From positions 1 through 50,613 of the forward strand of contig CALDUK010000017.1 of NCBI GenBank assembly GCA_937924905.1: a stretch of 50,613 nt of DNA, read 5' to 3'. The DNA comes from an uncultured Paracoccaceae bacterium (GTDB taxonomy: Bacteria; Pseudomonadota; Alphaproteobacteria; Rhodobacterales; Rhodobacteraceae). Shown one piece after another: positions 35,701-42,975 of the stretch (position 1 is its first letter; each line of letters begins with the position of its first letter). A program made the position numbers and the translations under genes. The notes under the pieces were generated by a model, which did not search any database, had not been told where the DNA came from, and saw nothing but the letters and a program-made list of their open reading frames with translations.

Positions 35701-35876
35701 GTCTCGGGCAAAATCTCGGCTGCCTCACGACGTTCGACACCCTCTGGCACGCGGTCAATCGGCTCGTAACTGTACAAAACCACGTGATGGCCAGCATCCA
35801 GGAAGGATTGAATGCAAAGCTGCTCAAGAAAGCTCAGGCTTCCCCGCATCCAAAGCATTGCAATCTGATAGTCCAT
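32745..35876 (-). CDS. Three-domain glycosyltransferase (GT32-like plus two tandem GT2-type domains)
   Basis: A 1043-residue protein. Residues 1-280 resemble sugar-binding DXD-motif transferases (HSDLFRYRLLAQ then WADTDAY, DXD at 92-94). Residues 311-610 and 697-1005 are two copies of a GT2_4-type domain: TTMRNEGAFILDWVAYHLGV / TSMKNEGCFVLEWVAYHLSI, VMDVDEYINIHVGDGT / VIDVDEFVNIHVGDGT (acidic sites D400/D402 and D789/D791), WGFKTIFRRE / WGFKSFFRPD, and GYDLVTLHHY / GYDMVTLNHY. The copies are offset by about 389 residues and still clearly alike, so they arose by internal duplication. No membrane segment or signal. It is divergent from a single-domain relative. Product unknown; a surface polysaccharide or protein glycan is likely. 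Confidence 0.85.
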   Translation of the reverse strand: MDYQIAMLWMRGSLSFLEQLCIQSFLDAGHHVVLYSYEPIDRVPEGVERREAAEILPETGFLVHERTGSPALHSDLFRYRLLAQADRMIWADTDAYCRTQFQPVDGHLYGWESDHHVNGGVLGLPKDSATLGALLDFTKDEFAIPPWEKRWKRKEWQAAADSGQPVHVGEQTWGVWGPHAITHFLGETGEIARALPQVALYPYSFALRRKLVTGGVNHSRAITDDTQSVHLYGRRIRKRLAEKDQGLPEPDSLVGQYLIQHRIDPCDAPLRDYPNPDRNHPFAKIYRAAVSAPVYASAEVKSGDVRPLDDVVAVTTMRNEGAFILDWVAYHLGVGVTHFLVYTNDCDDETEALLDALAMRGLVTRVDNPVDDGQKPQRTALADAAMHALVRRADAVVVMDVDEYINIHVGDGTLRDLFAAACDPNLISMTWRLFGTSGHTGYADVPVAQNFTRAAPRLTRKPHQAWGFKTIFRREAPFNAFGVHRPQDPSADMPAWTNGSGQQMPERYLREGWRSGIDCWGYDLVTLHHYAVRSCDSFLVKRDRGRANHIARPQDIAYWNTYNRNDAEDTSILPRLGLARSARQVFARDPVIGPLHAKAVAWHKARIAALKASPREAAFLKAVTADPLSHTVDEVELPECEVVPPTSRQVTGDVFQIRKDPPATGRAAVSQFQGLMQRTQPKQGMFEPLRRAPNSDRVVVVTSMKNEGCFVLEWVAYHLSIGVTHFVVYTNDCDDPTNAILDQLQALGVVTRRDNPFNRKAGQKPQRGALNDAATLPEVMGADWVGVIDVDEFVNIHVGDGTFADLLEAAHDPNVISMTWRFFGNRGVHAYEDSWQVEQFTACAPLYIPKPRLGWGFKSFFRPDGAFSRLGVHRPLGLDETRADEVRWVNGAGRRMPDRVLRKNEWFSRKDTIGYDMVTLNHYVLRSAESFLVKRQRGRINHVDQDQGMTYWSHRNYATETDVSILAHVPRARVEFDRLVADVTLRDLHAASVDWHRGRIAQLMGQDDYRALYDAITNPHLPDAIWRDRVSAPAQDDPVEAAE

Positions 35877-36008
35877 GCCAGCGAACCTGCCCGATTTTAC
35901 CCAAACTCTACCTTACCACTGGACCAAGTCCAATCCGGTTTCGCGCCGCGCAACCATGGACAGAAACGCCATCTTGGTTAATATTCAACCAAACGAGCCG
36001 AGCAGGTC

Positions 36009-37016
36009 ATGTCACAAAACAAGCCAAAGACGCTTCTCGTTGCGACGGTGAAGAACGAAGGCCCCAACATTCTGGAATGGGTGGCACATCATCGTCTGGC
36101 AGGCTTCGACCAGATCCAGATTTATCAAAACGATTCCTCGGACATGACGGTTCAAACACTGCGAACCCTCGACCGGATGGGGGTCATTCAGTTTTTTCCC
36201 AACCGCCACAACAAAGGGGCGCATCAGGTCCGTGCGTATAAACGTGCCTCACGGACACAGGCACATCACGACGCAGATTGGTGCATGGTGCTGGATGGCG
36301 ACGAATTTTTGAATGTCAAAACCGGCGACAACACTGTGCAGTCGCTGATCGGCGCCTGCCCGAAAAACGCCGACGCCATCCTTGTGAACTGGCGCGTTTT
36401 TGGGTCGAACGGGCAGACTGAATTCAGCGAAGATCTGATCTGCCAGCGCTTTACCCGCGCAGAACCGGACGAAGAAATCGTCAAAGGCATCCGCCTCAGC
36501 GCCTTTAAACCGCTCTATCGGACGGATGCCTACAAACGCCCTGCCATCCACCTGCCCCGCGATCCGTTGAAACCAGATACGCTGATGGTCAATGGCTCGG
36601 GTCTGAAAGACGGCGACTTCAAACGCCGCAACTGGCGCAGCGCCGATCCGGACTGCCGCAAATTCGCGCAAGTGAACCACTATATGCTGCGCGACCTGCC
36701 AAGTTTTCTTTTGAAACACGCCCGCGGCAGCGCCAATGCCCCACACCGCGATGTGGGGCTGAAATACTGGCATATGCACAATCGGAACGAAGAGGAAGAT
36801 ATGGGCCTTGCCAACCGCGCGCCCGCCGTTTGGGAAGAAATGCAGCAACTCGACCGGGATGCAAGCGGCAAACTTTTGCAATTCCGCAACCGGTCAATCC
36901 GGCAATGGCGCATGGCCCTGAACCGCGCGCTGGACCGCCCCGATATCATCGCGCTGCGCGACGCCATTCTCGACAGCGAAGCAGCAAAAACAGACCCGGC
37001 CTTGCAAACCGCCTAA
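36009..37016 (+). CDS. Single-domain GT2-type glycosyltransferase
   Basis: A 335-residue relative of the tandem domains in the divergent 1043-residue protein: VATVKNEGPNILEWVAHHRL, the acidic motif CMVLDGDEFLNVKTGDNTVQ, WRVFGSNGQTEFSED, KPLYRTDAYKR and FAQVNHYMLRDLPSFLLKHA. It matches the GT2_4 group with D-x-D-E. The ATG at 36009 has GAGCAGG upstream. The two genes start 132 bases apart and presumably share a control region (35877-36008). Together with the tandem protein this gives three members of the same domain family at one locus. Confidence 0.88.
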   Translation: MSQNKPKTLLVATVKNEGPNILEWVAHHRLAGFDQIQIYQNDSSDMTVQTLRTLDRMGVIQFFPNRHNKGAHQVRAYKRASRTQAHHDADWCMVLDGDEFLNVKTGDNTVQSLIGACPKNADAILVNWRVFGSNGQTEFSEDLICQRFTRAEPDEEIVKGIRLSAFKPLYRTDAYKRPAIHLPRDPLKPDTLMVNGSGLKDGDFKRRNWRSADPDCRKFAQVNHYMLRDLPSFLLKHARGSANAPHRDVGLKYWHMHNRNEEEDMGLANRAPAVWEEMQQLDRDASGKLLQFRNRSIRQWRMALNRALDRPDIIALRDAILDSEAAKTDPALQTA

Positions 37017-37027
37017 GACCTTCCCGC

Positions 37028-38191
37028 CTAGCGGGCCAAAGGCAAACGGCTTTCCGCCATTTCAACAAACCACGAGCATCCATAAGGGATAGCGTCGTCA
37101 TTAAAGTTGTAATGCGGCGTATGCACATCCGACCCCGCACCGTTCCCAAGCAGGATGTACGCGCCCGGACGCGCATTCAGCATATAGGAAAAGTCTTCCC
37201 CCCCCATAATCAGGGGCGCGTCCCCACATTCGCCCGCCACAGCACAGGCGGCATCGGCGGCATAGGTGGTCTCGGTTTCGCTATTCGCCATCACCGGATA
37301 ATTCGGCCGATATTCCAGCGCTGCGGTACAACCAAAGGTTTTCGCAGAGTGTTCGACAATCTCGGCAATCCGTGCGGCTGCCCCATCGCGCACCTCATCG
37401 GTCAATGTCCGCACCGTGCCGCGCAGTTCAACAGACGGGGGGATCACGTTGTACGCGGTCGACGCAGTCACAAAGGACGTCACCGACACAACGATCTGCT
37501 CAACCGGGTTGACCGTCCGGCTGGCGACCGTCTGCAAGGCAGACACCATATGCGCCGCCGCGACAGTGGGGTCGATGGCCAGATGCGGCTTAGCGGCATG
37601 CCCGCCGCGCCCTTCAACCACAATCTTGAATTCGGCGGTTCCGGCAAAGAACGGACCGGGCCGAATGGTAAATGTGCCAACCGGCAGGTTGGGCCAATTG
37701 TGCATGCCATAAACCTCGTCGATCCCAAACCGGTCCATCATGCCATCGTTGACCATCTCACGGCCCCCGCCACCGCCTTCTTCCGCAGGTTGGAAAATCA
37801 CCGCGACCTTGCCCGCAAAATTTCGCGTCTCGGCCAGATACTTGGCCGCGCCCAAAAGCATGGCCGTGTGTCCATCATGCCCACAGGCGTGCATTTTGCC
37901 GGGTGTCTTCGACGCATAGGCCACGCCGGTGGCTTCTTCGATTGGCAAAGCGTCCATATCAGCACGCAATCCAACACAACGCGTGCCCTCTGTTGTGCCG
38001 TTGATGATCCCGACCACACCGGTTTTGCCGATACCTGTCACGATCTCATCGCACCCAAACGCCTTTAGTTTTTCGGCAACGATCCCGGCGGTCCGATGCA
38101 CATCGAACTGCAACTCGGGGTTTTCATGGAAATCATGCCGCCAGGCGGTGATCTCTGCGTGAAGCTCGGCAAAGCGATTGCGGACCGGCAT
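37028..38191 (-). CDS. M20 family amidohydrolase
   Basis: A 387-residue M20D metallopeptidase-like amidohydrolase (hippurate, N-acyl amino acid or IAA-amino acid hydrolase type). Signatures are ADMDALPIEEATG, the metal motif MHACGHDGHTAMLLGAAKYL, VIFQPAEEGGGGG, VYGMHNWPNLPVGTF, VVEGRGGHAAKPH (dimerisation domain) and PLIMGGEDFSYML. The ATG at 38191 has AAGAGG upstream and is preferred to one five codons earlier. It is convergent with the glycosyltransferase and downstream of bioY, from which a terminator separates it. Confidence 0.93.
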   Translation of the reverse strand: MPVRNRFAELHAEITAWRHDFHENPELQFDVHRTAGIVAEKLKAFGCDEIVTGIGKTGVVGIINGTTEGTRCVGLRADMDALPIEEATGVAYASKTPGKMHACGHDGHTAMLLGAAKYLAETRNFAGKVAVIFQPAEEGGGGGREMVNDGMMDRFGIDEVYGMHNWPNLPVGTFTIRPGPFFAGTAEFKIVVEGRGGHAAKPHLAIDPTVAAAHMVSALQTVASRTVNPVEQIVVSVTSFVTASTAYNVIPPSVELRGTVRTLTDEVRDGAAARIAEIVEHSAKTFGCTAALEYRPNYPVMANSETETTYAADAACAVAGECGDAPLIMGGEDFSYMLNARPGAYILLGNGAGSDVHTPHYNFNDDAIPYGCSWFVEMAESRLPLAR

Positions 38192-38251
38192 AGAAAACCT
38201 CTTCAAATAACTCGGGGAATATTTAGGCGGACAAGACGCACCGACAAATAA

Positions 38252-38279
38252 AAAAGCGCGCCAGAACAGACGCGCTTTT
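38252..38279 (-). terminator. Intrinsic terminator after bioY
   Basis: AAAAGCGCG (38252-38260) and CGCGCTTTT (38271-38279) form a nine-pair stem with a ten-base loop. On the minus strand the stem runs into a T-rich stretch, ending bioY transcription ahead of the M20 gene. Confidence 0.85.
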
Positions 38280-38298
38280 CAACCATTCTGACCAAGCC

Positions 38299-38907
38299 TC
38301 AGACCCGGGCGTTGCCAACCAGTTTCCAGATCACAGGAAAGGCAATGACCGCCGCAACAAGTTTCAGCGCGTCAACCCAGATAAAGGTCTTCACACCCCA
38401 GGCGTACCAGTTTTCCCAGCCCAGTGCCGCGCCCCAGGACGCTGACAGCCAGACAACGCCGGGGATATAAACGCAGAGAATGCCAACCGCCATAGCGGCT
38501 GCCATCGTCAACCAGTTGCGATCCCAGCCCGCACGCGCCAGCGAACCAACGGCGTAGGCGGCAATCAGAAAGCCGATCAAATAGCCCCCTGTTGGCCCCA
38601 TCATATAGGCTAGACCAATACCTTTCTCGGGCGTGCCGGCAAAAACCGGCAAACCCTGCGCGCCCATAAGCAAATAGGCACCAACAGTGGATGCGGCCAG
38701 GTAAGGGCCGTAAGCCGCGCCGATGGTCATGATCACAAGCATCTGCAAGGTGACCGGCACCGGAACCGTCGCAATCTGAACCTTGGCCGACACCCAAAGG
38801 GCAGCCACACCCGCAACCAGCAAAACAAGGCGCTTCAACCACACCTGGTTTCCGGTCGCTGTCCACAAAACCTCGGAAAGTACCGGTCGTGCCGTAAGTG
38901 TCGCCAT
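38299..38907 (-). CDS. bioY: Biotin transporter BioY
   Basis: A 202-residue S-component biotin transporter with about six membrane segments. Family motifs are AKVQIATVPVPVTLQMLVI, AYGPYLAASTVGAYLLMG, GLPVFAGTPEKGIGLAYMMG, PTGGYLIGFLIAAYAVG and PGVVWLSASWGAALGWENWY. BioY binds biotin alone or with the BioMN energy module; no bioM or bioN is adjacent. Biotin import would support the accB/accC carboxylase. I saw no convincing BioR box upstream. It follows the DUF6314 gene by 17 bases. Confidence 0.95.
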   Translation of the reverse strand: MATLTARPVLSEVLWTATGNQVWLKRLVLLVAGVAALWVSAKVQIATVPVPVTLQMLVIMTIGAAYGPYLAASTVGAYLLMGAQGLPVFAGTPEKGIGLAYMMGPTGGYLIGFLIAAYAVGSLARAGWDRNWLTMAAAMAVGILCVYIPGVVWLSASWGAALGWENWYAWGVKTFIWVDALKLVAAVIAFPVIWKLVGNARV

Positions 38908-38924
38908 GGAATTTGTCCCTCTGA

Positions 38925-39482
38925 TTAATCTTTGCCGACCTTATGCACCGCAGCCCCCCGACGTGCAAGCAAGGCGGCATCGCCCGCCGGATGAAAAGTG
39001 CTTTGCATCCGGTAGGCTTTGCGCGGCCCGTCCACCTGCCAAACTGTCCGCCAAACCGGCCAATCGGCAAAATCATACGCCACCTGATAGCGATCCGGCG
39101 GGCAAAGATGCACGGTTTCCGGCGCCTCGGCCCCCAACGGGATTGTGTGAAACGGGCGCATATCGCTGAAATAGACATCCAGCCGACCGTCCGTCTCGGC
39201 CCAGATGTAACGACGCGTGGCCTGCAAACGCGCGCCGTTGGCTTCCAGCCAGCCGGTTTCATCCTGAACAAGCCGCGCGCCGGATGCGTAAAACCGCGCT
39301 GACCCCGTCATGCGGTCCCTGTGCCCATCGGCATGGGTGATCGTCCGGTCCAGCGTCCATTCCCCCTGAAACGCCCATAGCGACGCGGGCCCGGTCACGG
39401 CGCACGCACCACAACACTGACCCAACTGACCCGCAGGCTGGCCTCGACCGGCCGGTGTCTTCGCCTTGTTCCCATAATCCAC
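38925..39482 (-). CDS. DUF6314 family protein
   Basis: Up to 185 residues. The domain runs from about LWAFQGEWTLDRTITHADGH through ARFYASGARLVQDETGW, ATRRYIWAETDGRLDVYFSD, MRPFHTIPLG and HLCPPDRYQVAYDFADWP to GPRKAYRMQSTFHPAG, a lipocalin-like beta-rich pattern I know as DUF6314. The start is uncertain. GTG at 39482 gives the longest form, with a Cys/Gly-rich leader unlike the family; GTG at 39398 would give 157 residues and fits the domain better. It is divergent from purB and upstream of bioY, possibly co-transcribed. Confidence 0.75.
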   Translation of the reverse strand: MDYGNKAKTPAGRGQPAGQLGQCCGACAVTGPASLWAFQGEWTLDRTITHADGHRDRMTGSARFYASGARLVQDETGWLEANGARLQATRRYIWAETDGRLDVYFSDMRPFHTIPLGAEAPETVHLCPPDRYQVAYDFADWPVWRTVWQVDGPRKAYRMQSTFHPAGDAALLARRGAAVHKVGKD

Positions 39483-39522
39483 TCAGTCTAAACGCAGCGC
39501 GAAACCCAAGAAAAGGCCCGAC

Positions 39523-40833
39523 ATGATCCCGCGCTATGCCCGCCCCGAAATGACCGCCATCTGGTCCCCCGAAACCAAGTTCCGCATCTGGTACGAAATC
39601 GAAGCCCATGCTTGCGACGCTATGGCCGACCTTGGCGTCATCCCAAAAGAAAACGCCGCAGCGGTCTGGAAAGCCAAGGACGTTGAATTTGACGTGGCCC
39701 GGATTGATGAAATCGAAGCCGTCACCAAGCATGACGTCATCGCCTTTCTGACCCATCTGGCGGAAATCATCGGCAATGACGAAGCGCGCTTTGTCCATCA
39801 AGGCATGACATCTTCGGACGTTCTGGACACAACATTCAACGTCCAACTGACCCGCGCGGCCGACATTCTGATCGCGGACATGGAAGCCCTGCTCGCCGCC
39901 CTGAAACGCCGCGCCATCGAACATAAAATGGACGTGCGCATCGGGCGCAGCCATGGCATCCACGCAGAACCCGTAACGATGGGCCTGACGTTCGCACGGT
40001 TCTATGCGGAAATGGATCGTGGCCTTGATCGCTTGAAAAACGCCCGACAAGAGATTGCAACCGGGGCCATTTCCGGCGCGGTCGGCACATTCGCCAATAT
40101 CGACCCCGCCGTCGAAGCCCATGTCTGCACCAAGCTGGGCCTTACCCCCGAACCTATCTCAACCCAGGTTATCCCGCGCGACCGCCACGCAATGTTTTTC
40201 GCAACCCTTGGCGTTGTTGCGTCCAGCATCGAAAACATCGCGACCGAGATTCGCCACATGCAGCGCACCGAAGTTCTGGAAGCGGAAGAGTTTTTCTCAA
40301 AGGGCCAAAAAGGCTCCTCCGCCATGCCGCACAAACGCAACCCGGTATTGACCGAAAACCTCACGGGTCTGGCCCGGCTGGTCCGCTCGGCGGTCACGCC
40401 TGCGATGGAAAACGTTGCCCTTTGGCACGAACGCGATATCAGCCATTCCAGCGTTGAACGCGGCATTGGCCCGGACGCGACCATTCACCTTGATTTCGCG
40501 CTGGCCAGTCTGACCGGTGTGATCGACAAACTGGTGATCTACCCCGAAAATATGATGAGCAATCTAAACAAATTCCGGGGTCTCGTGCATTCCCAGCGGG
40601 TTCTGCTGGCGCTGACGCAAAAAGGTGTCAGCCGCGAAGACAGCTATCGCCTTGTCCAACGCAACGCGATGAAGGTCTGGGAAGACGGGGCAGACTTCAA
40701 GGCCGAGCTAAAAGCCGACCCCGAAGTCACCGCCGCCATGACCGAGGCCGAGATCGACGAAAAGTTCGACCTTGGCTATCATACAAAGCACGTCGATACG
40801 ATTTTCACCCGCGTTTTTTGCGAAACCGGCTAG
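39523..40833 (+). CDS. purB: Adenylosuccinate lyase
   Basis: Acts twice in purine synthesis, releasing fumarate from SAICAR and from adenylosuccinate. The 436-residue protein has the fumarase/aspartase fold: MIPRYARPEMTAIWS at the start, HQGMTSSDVLDTTFNVQL (active-site Ser/Thr), GRSHGIHAEPVTMGL (catalytic His) and the family signature GSSAMPHKRNPVLTEN, then ERDISHSSVERGIGPDA. The ATG at 39523 matches the family start. A hairpin follows the gene, then a small secreted-protein gene. Confidence 0.98.
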   Translation: MIPRYARPEMTAIWSPETKFRIWYEIEAHACDAMADLGVIPKENAAAVWKAKDVEFDVARIDEIEAVTKHDVIAFLTHLAEIIGNDEARFVHQGMTSSDVLDTTFNVQLTRAADILIADMEALLAALKRRAIEHKMDVRIGRSHGIHAEPVTMGLTFARFYAEMDRGLDRLKNARQEIATGAISGAVGTFANIDPAVEAHVCTKLGLTPEPISTQVIPRDRHAMFFATLGVVASSIENIATEIRHMQRTEVLEAEEFFSKGQKGSSAMPHKRNPVLTENLTGLARLVRSAVTPAMENVALWHERDISHSSVERGIGPDATIHLDFALASLTGVIDKLVIYPENMMSNLNKFRGLVHSQRVLLALTQKGVSREDSYRLVQRNAMKVWEDGADFKAELKADPEVTAAMTEAEIDEKFDLGYHTKHVDTIFTRVFCETG

Positions 40834-40864
40834 CAAGCGATCGGTCAAATCCGAAATACACGCA

Positions 40865-40898
40865 ACCGCCCACGCCCAATCAGGGACGGGCGGTAAGC
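40865..40898 (+). terminator. Probable terminator after purB
   Basis: ACCGCCC (40865-40871) pairs with GGGCGGT (40888-40894), followed by AAGCTTTT. The seven-pair GC stem is good; the T run is short. Confidence 0.5.
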
Positions 40899-40966
40899 TT
40901 TTGAATTAAATGGATAATATTCACTTCACGCCACGCATCGCAACGGCGGCCCAGACCAACCACACC

Positions 40967-40996
40967 CCCGACATCACGCATTCGTGAGGTGTCGGG
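40967..40996. other. Inverted repeat upstream of the small secreted protein gene
   Basis: CCCGACA (40967-40973) pairs with TGTCGGG (40990-40996), with an inner CACG/CGTG helix and a four-base loop. It lies about 46 bases before the ATG at 41043. It could be an operator, part of the leader, or a second terminator of purB. Confidence 0.45.
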
Positions 40997-41042
40997 TAAC
41001 GGGTTCGTGATATCTATAGGCAAGCGTTAGATGGAGGTTCCG

Positions 41043-41207
41043 ATGAAATTCAAACTATTCATTACAACCGTGGTTCTCGGCATGGCCCCCGGCCTCGCGA
41101 TGGCGGCCTGTTCGGGCTATGGGCACGAAGACATCGTGATGTCTTGCCCACAAGGACAGACGTTCGATGTGACAAGCGGTCTCTGCATGCCAACGGTCAA
41201 CAGCTAA
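41043..41207 (+). CDS. Small secreted cysteine-containing protein (54 residues)
   Basis: MKFKLFITTVVLGMAPGLAM is a clear signal peptide, followed by a mature part of about 32 residues, ACSGYGHEDIVMSCPQGQTF then DVTSGLCMPTVNS. The three cysteines and the C-x-x-G-x-x-(F/W)-D-x-x-(S/T)-x-x-C pattern recall a minimal chitin-binding type 2 (peritrophin-like) motif. A strong GGAGG site precedes the ATG and a strong terminator follows, so the gene is well supported despite its size. Similar small genes follow purB in other Rhodobacteraceae as far as I recall and are sometimes mislabelled adenylosuccinate lyase. Function unknown. Confidence 0.8.
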   Translation: MKFKLFITTVVLGMAPGLAMAACSGYGHEDIVMSCPQGQTFDVTSGLCMPTVNS

Positions 41208-41230
41208 GCGTCCAAGGCTTATATGATATG

Positions 41231-41256
41231 GGCGGCTCCTGCGGGCCGCCTTTTTT
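41231..41256 (+). terminator. Strong intrinsic terminator after the small secreted protein gene
   Basis: GGCGGC (41231-41236) pairs with GCCGCC (41245-41250) and is followed directly by six Ts (41251-41256). Confidence 0.9.
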
Positions 41257-41325
41257 CGTTCTAACGTCAGTCAAGTTTTAACCGTTCGGTCCTAGAACGT
41301 TCCGTGAACTTGAAAGGCACTGACA

Positions 41326-42384
41326 ATGGCGCTTGACGACCCGCTTCCGGATCTTCCGAATTTTCCCCCGCTGAACGGGGCCGCCGACAACCTGACGTCG
41401 AAAGAAAAAGCGGCGATTGTCGTGCGGCTGCTTCTGTCGCAGGGCGCGGTGCCTGCCCTGTCGCAATTGCCGGAAAGCAAACAAACCGAACTTGCCGTGC
41501 AAATCGCGCGCATGGCCCCGGTCGATCAGGACACGGTCCAGGCTGTGGCTGATGAATTTGCAGCCGAAATCGAACGCATCGCGCTTTCGTTTCCGCAAGG
41601 CCTTGATGGGGCGCTTGGGCTTCTTGACGGGGTGCTCAGCGAAGGGGCCACCAACCGTCTTCGCAAAATGGCACCCGCTGAAACGCGGCGCAGCCCTTGG
41701 GAAGAAATCGATCAGGTCGAAGCGGACCGTCTGTTGCCCATCATTGAACGGGAATCGCTCGAAGTCTCGGCCATCGTTTTGTCCAAGCTGCCCACGGGCA
41801 AAGCCGCGGAACTTCTCGGCAAACTGCCGGGCGATATGGCCCGGCGCATTGCGATTGCCATTTCACAAACGGGCAGCGTCTCGCCCATGGTCGTCCACCG
41901 CATCGGGGCGTCGATTGCCGAACAATTGGACGCCCGCCCTGTCACCGCCTTTGACGATGCCCCTGTTTCGCGTGTGGGCGCCATCCTGAACTATACAACC
42001 GCAACCGTGCGCGACGATGTGCTGGCCGGCATCGAAGGTCAGGATCAGTCCTTTGCCGACGAAGTCCGTGCCGCAATCTTTACCTTCGCCAATATCTCGG
42101 AACGGATTGCACCGCGCGACATTCCCCGCATTCAGCGCGACCTGGACCCTGACGATCTGAACATCGTCGTCGCCGGTGCCCAGGCCCAGGCCGATATCGC
42201 AAGTGTTGAATTTATCCTGTCGAACATCTCGAAACGCATGGCGGAAAACATCCGTGACGAGGCAAAAGAAAAGGGCGAGCCGAAAACGGACGAAGTTGAA
42301 GCAGCGATGATCCGCATCATCGCCATTATCCGCGAACTGGAAGCGCAGGGCGAAATCTACTTCACCGTCAACGAAGACAGCTGA
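41326..42384 (+). CDS. Orphan FliG-like flagellar motor switch protein
   Basis: A 352-residue protein with FliG-type armadillo-like helices: LTSKEKAAIVVRLLLSQGAV near the N-terminus, and a middle/C-terminal region FANISERIAPRDIPRIQRDL, DPDDLNIVVAGAQAQADI and ILSNISKRMAENIRDEAKEK that aligns with the FliG segment joining the switch and stator-binding parts. The charged torque helix is weakly conserved. FliG forms the cytoplasmic ring driving flagellar rotation and direction. No other flagellar gene is in the window, so it is either a stray fliG or a paralogue with another role. It is a single-gene unit, convergent with the Hint gene. Confidence 0.75.
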   Translation: MALDDPLPDLPNFPPLNGAADNLTSKEKAAIVVRLLLSQGAVPALSQLPESKQTELAVQIARMAPVDQDTVQAVADEFAAEIERIALSFPQGLDGALGLLDGVLSEGATNRLRKMAPAETRRSPWEEIDQVEADRLLPIIERESLEVSAIVLSKLPTGKAAELLGKLPGDMARRIAIAISQTGSVSPMVVHRIGASIAEQLDARPVTAFDDAPVSRVGAILNYTTATVRDDVLAGIEGQDQSFADEVRAAIFTFANISERIAPRDIPRIQRDLDPDDLNIVVAGAQAQADIASVEFILSNISKRMAENIRDEAKEKGEPKTDEVEAAMIRIIAIIRELEAQGEIYFTVNEDS

Positions 42385-42399
42385 TTGCTGCCCGCGCGC

Positions 42400-42975
42400 C
42401 TATTTGTCGAACTTCGACGACCGGATATCGCGCGCCGCGGGAAACCGGCTGGCCGCGCCGTGGGTCGCAACTTCGGGAAACAGACGCAACAGCTCTTGGC
42501 GTTGCCGCCGCGCCATCAGGCGCAACACGACATCATCGGGGTGAAAGCTTTCGGTCCAGGCTCCGTTCGCCAAAATCACCTCATGGGCTTCGGCAAGAAT
42601 ATGCAAATAGCTGACGCCCAGAACACGCGCCGGGAATATCCCGCGCCGGTCAATCAGATCGCGCGCGGCCATCAAAACCTCTTCGCCACCGCGCAACGCC
42701 GTTTTAACCAGAAATCGATGATTGGGACTGACCAGCATGTCGCGCGACGGGCTTCCCGGCCCCAGACTGCCCCGCCTTAACATCACCGGTTGCAAGCTCT
42801 GCTCGTCGGTCAATTCCTCGTAAGGTACATCCCGCCGCCCAATCCAGCTGATCCGCCGCAAACCATTGTCGCGGGTCACGATCTTCTGTCCGCGACGCAA
42901 AGTCTCGACCGGACGCCACCCCTGATCGGTGGCAATCAGCGTCCCCGGCGTAAAACATGGGCTTACTTCAGGCAA
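42400..42975 (-). CDS. Free-standing Hint (hedgehog/intein-type) domain protein
   Basis: A 191-residue protein that is almost wholly a Hint domain: CFTPGTLIATDQGWRPVETL (block A, nucleophilic Cys at residue 7), KIVTRDNGLRRISWIGRR, and SRDMLVSPNHRFLVKTA (block B-like, S-P-N-H). The C-terminal His-Asn needed for intein splicing is not seen. Hint proteins of this sort are common in Rhodobacteraceae and are thought to process secreted partners, mostly without proof. The start is a TTG at 42975 with GAAGGGGG at the right distance; no ATG or GTG lies in frame upstream. Confidence 0.82.
   Translation of the reverse strand: MPEVSPCFTPGTLIATDQGWRPVETLRRGQKIVTRDNGLRRISWIGRRDVPYEELTDEQSLQPVMLRRGSLGPGSPSRDMLVSPNHRFLVKTALRGGEEVLMAARDLIDRRGIFPARVLGVSYLHILAEAHEVILANGAWTESFHPDDVVLRLMARRQRQELLRLFPEVATHGAASRFPAARDIRSSKFDK

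Noticed and set aside
41009..41018. BioR box (TTATMKATAA) before the small secreted protein
   Set aside because: Only the inner eight bases (TATCTATA) fit, and the gene is not a biotin gene. The sequence is better read as a -10 element. bioY itself has no such box in its upstream region.
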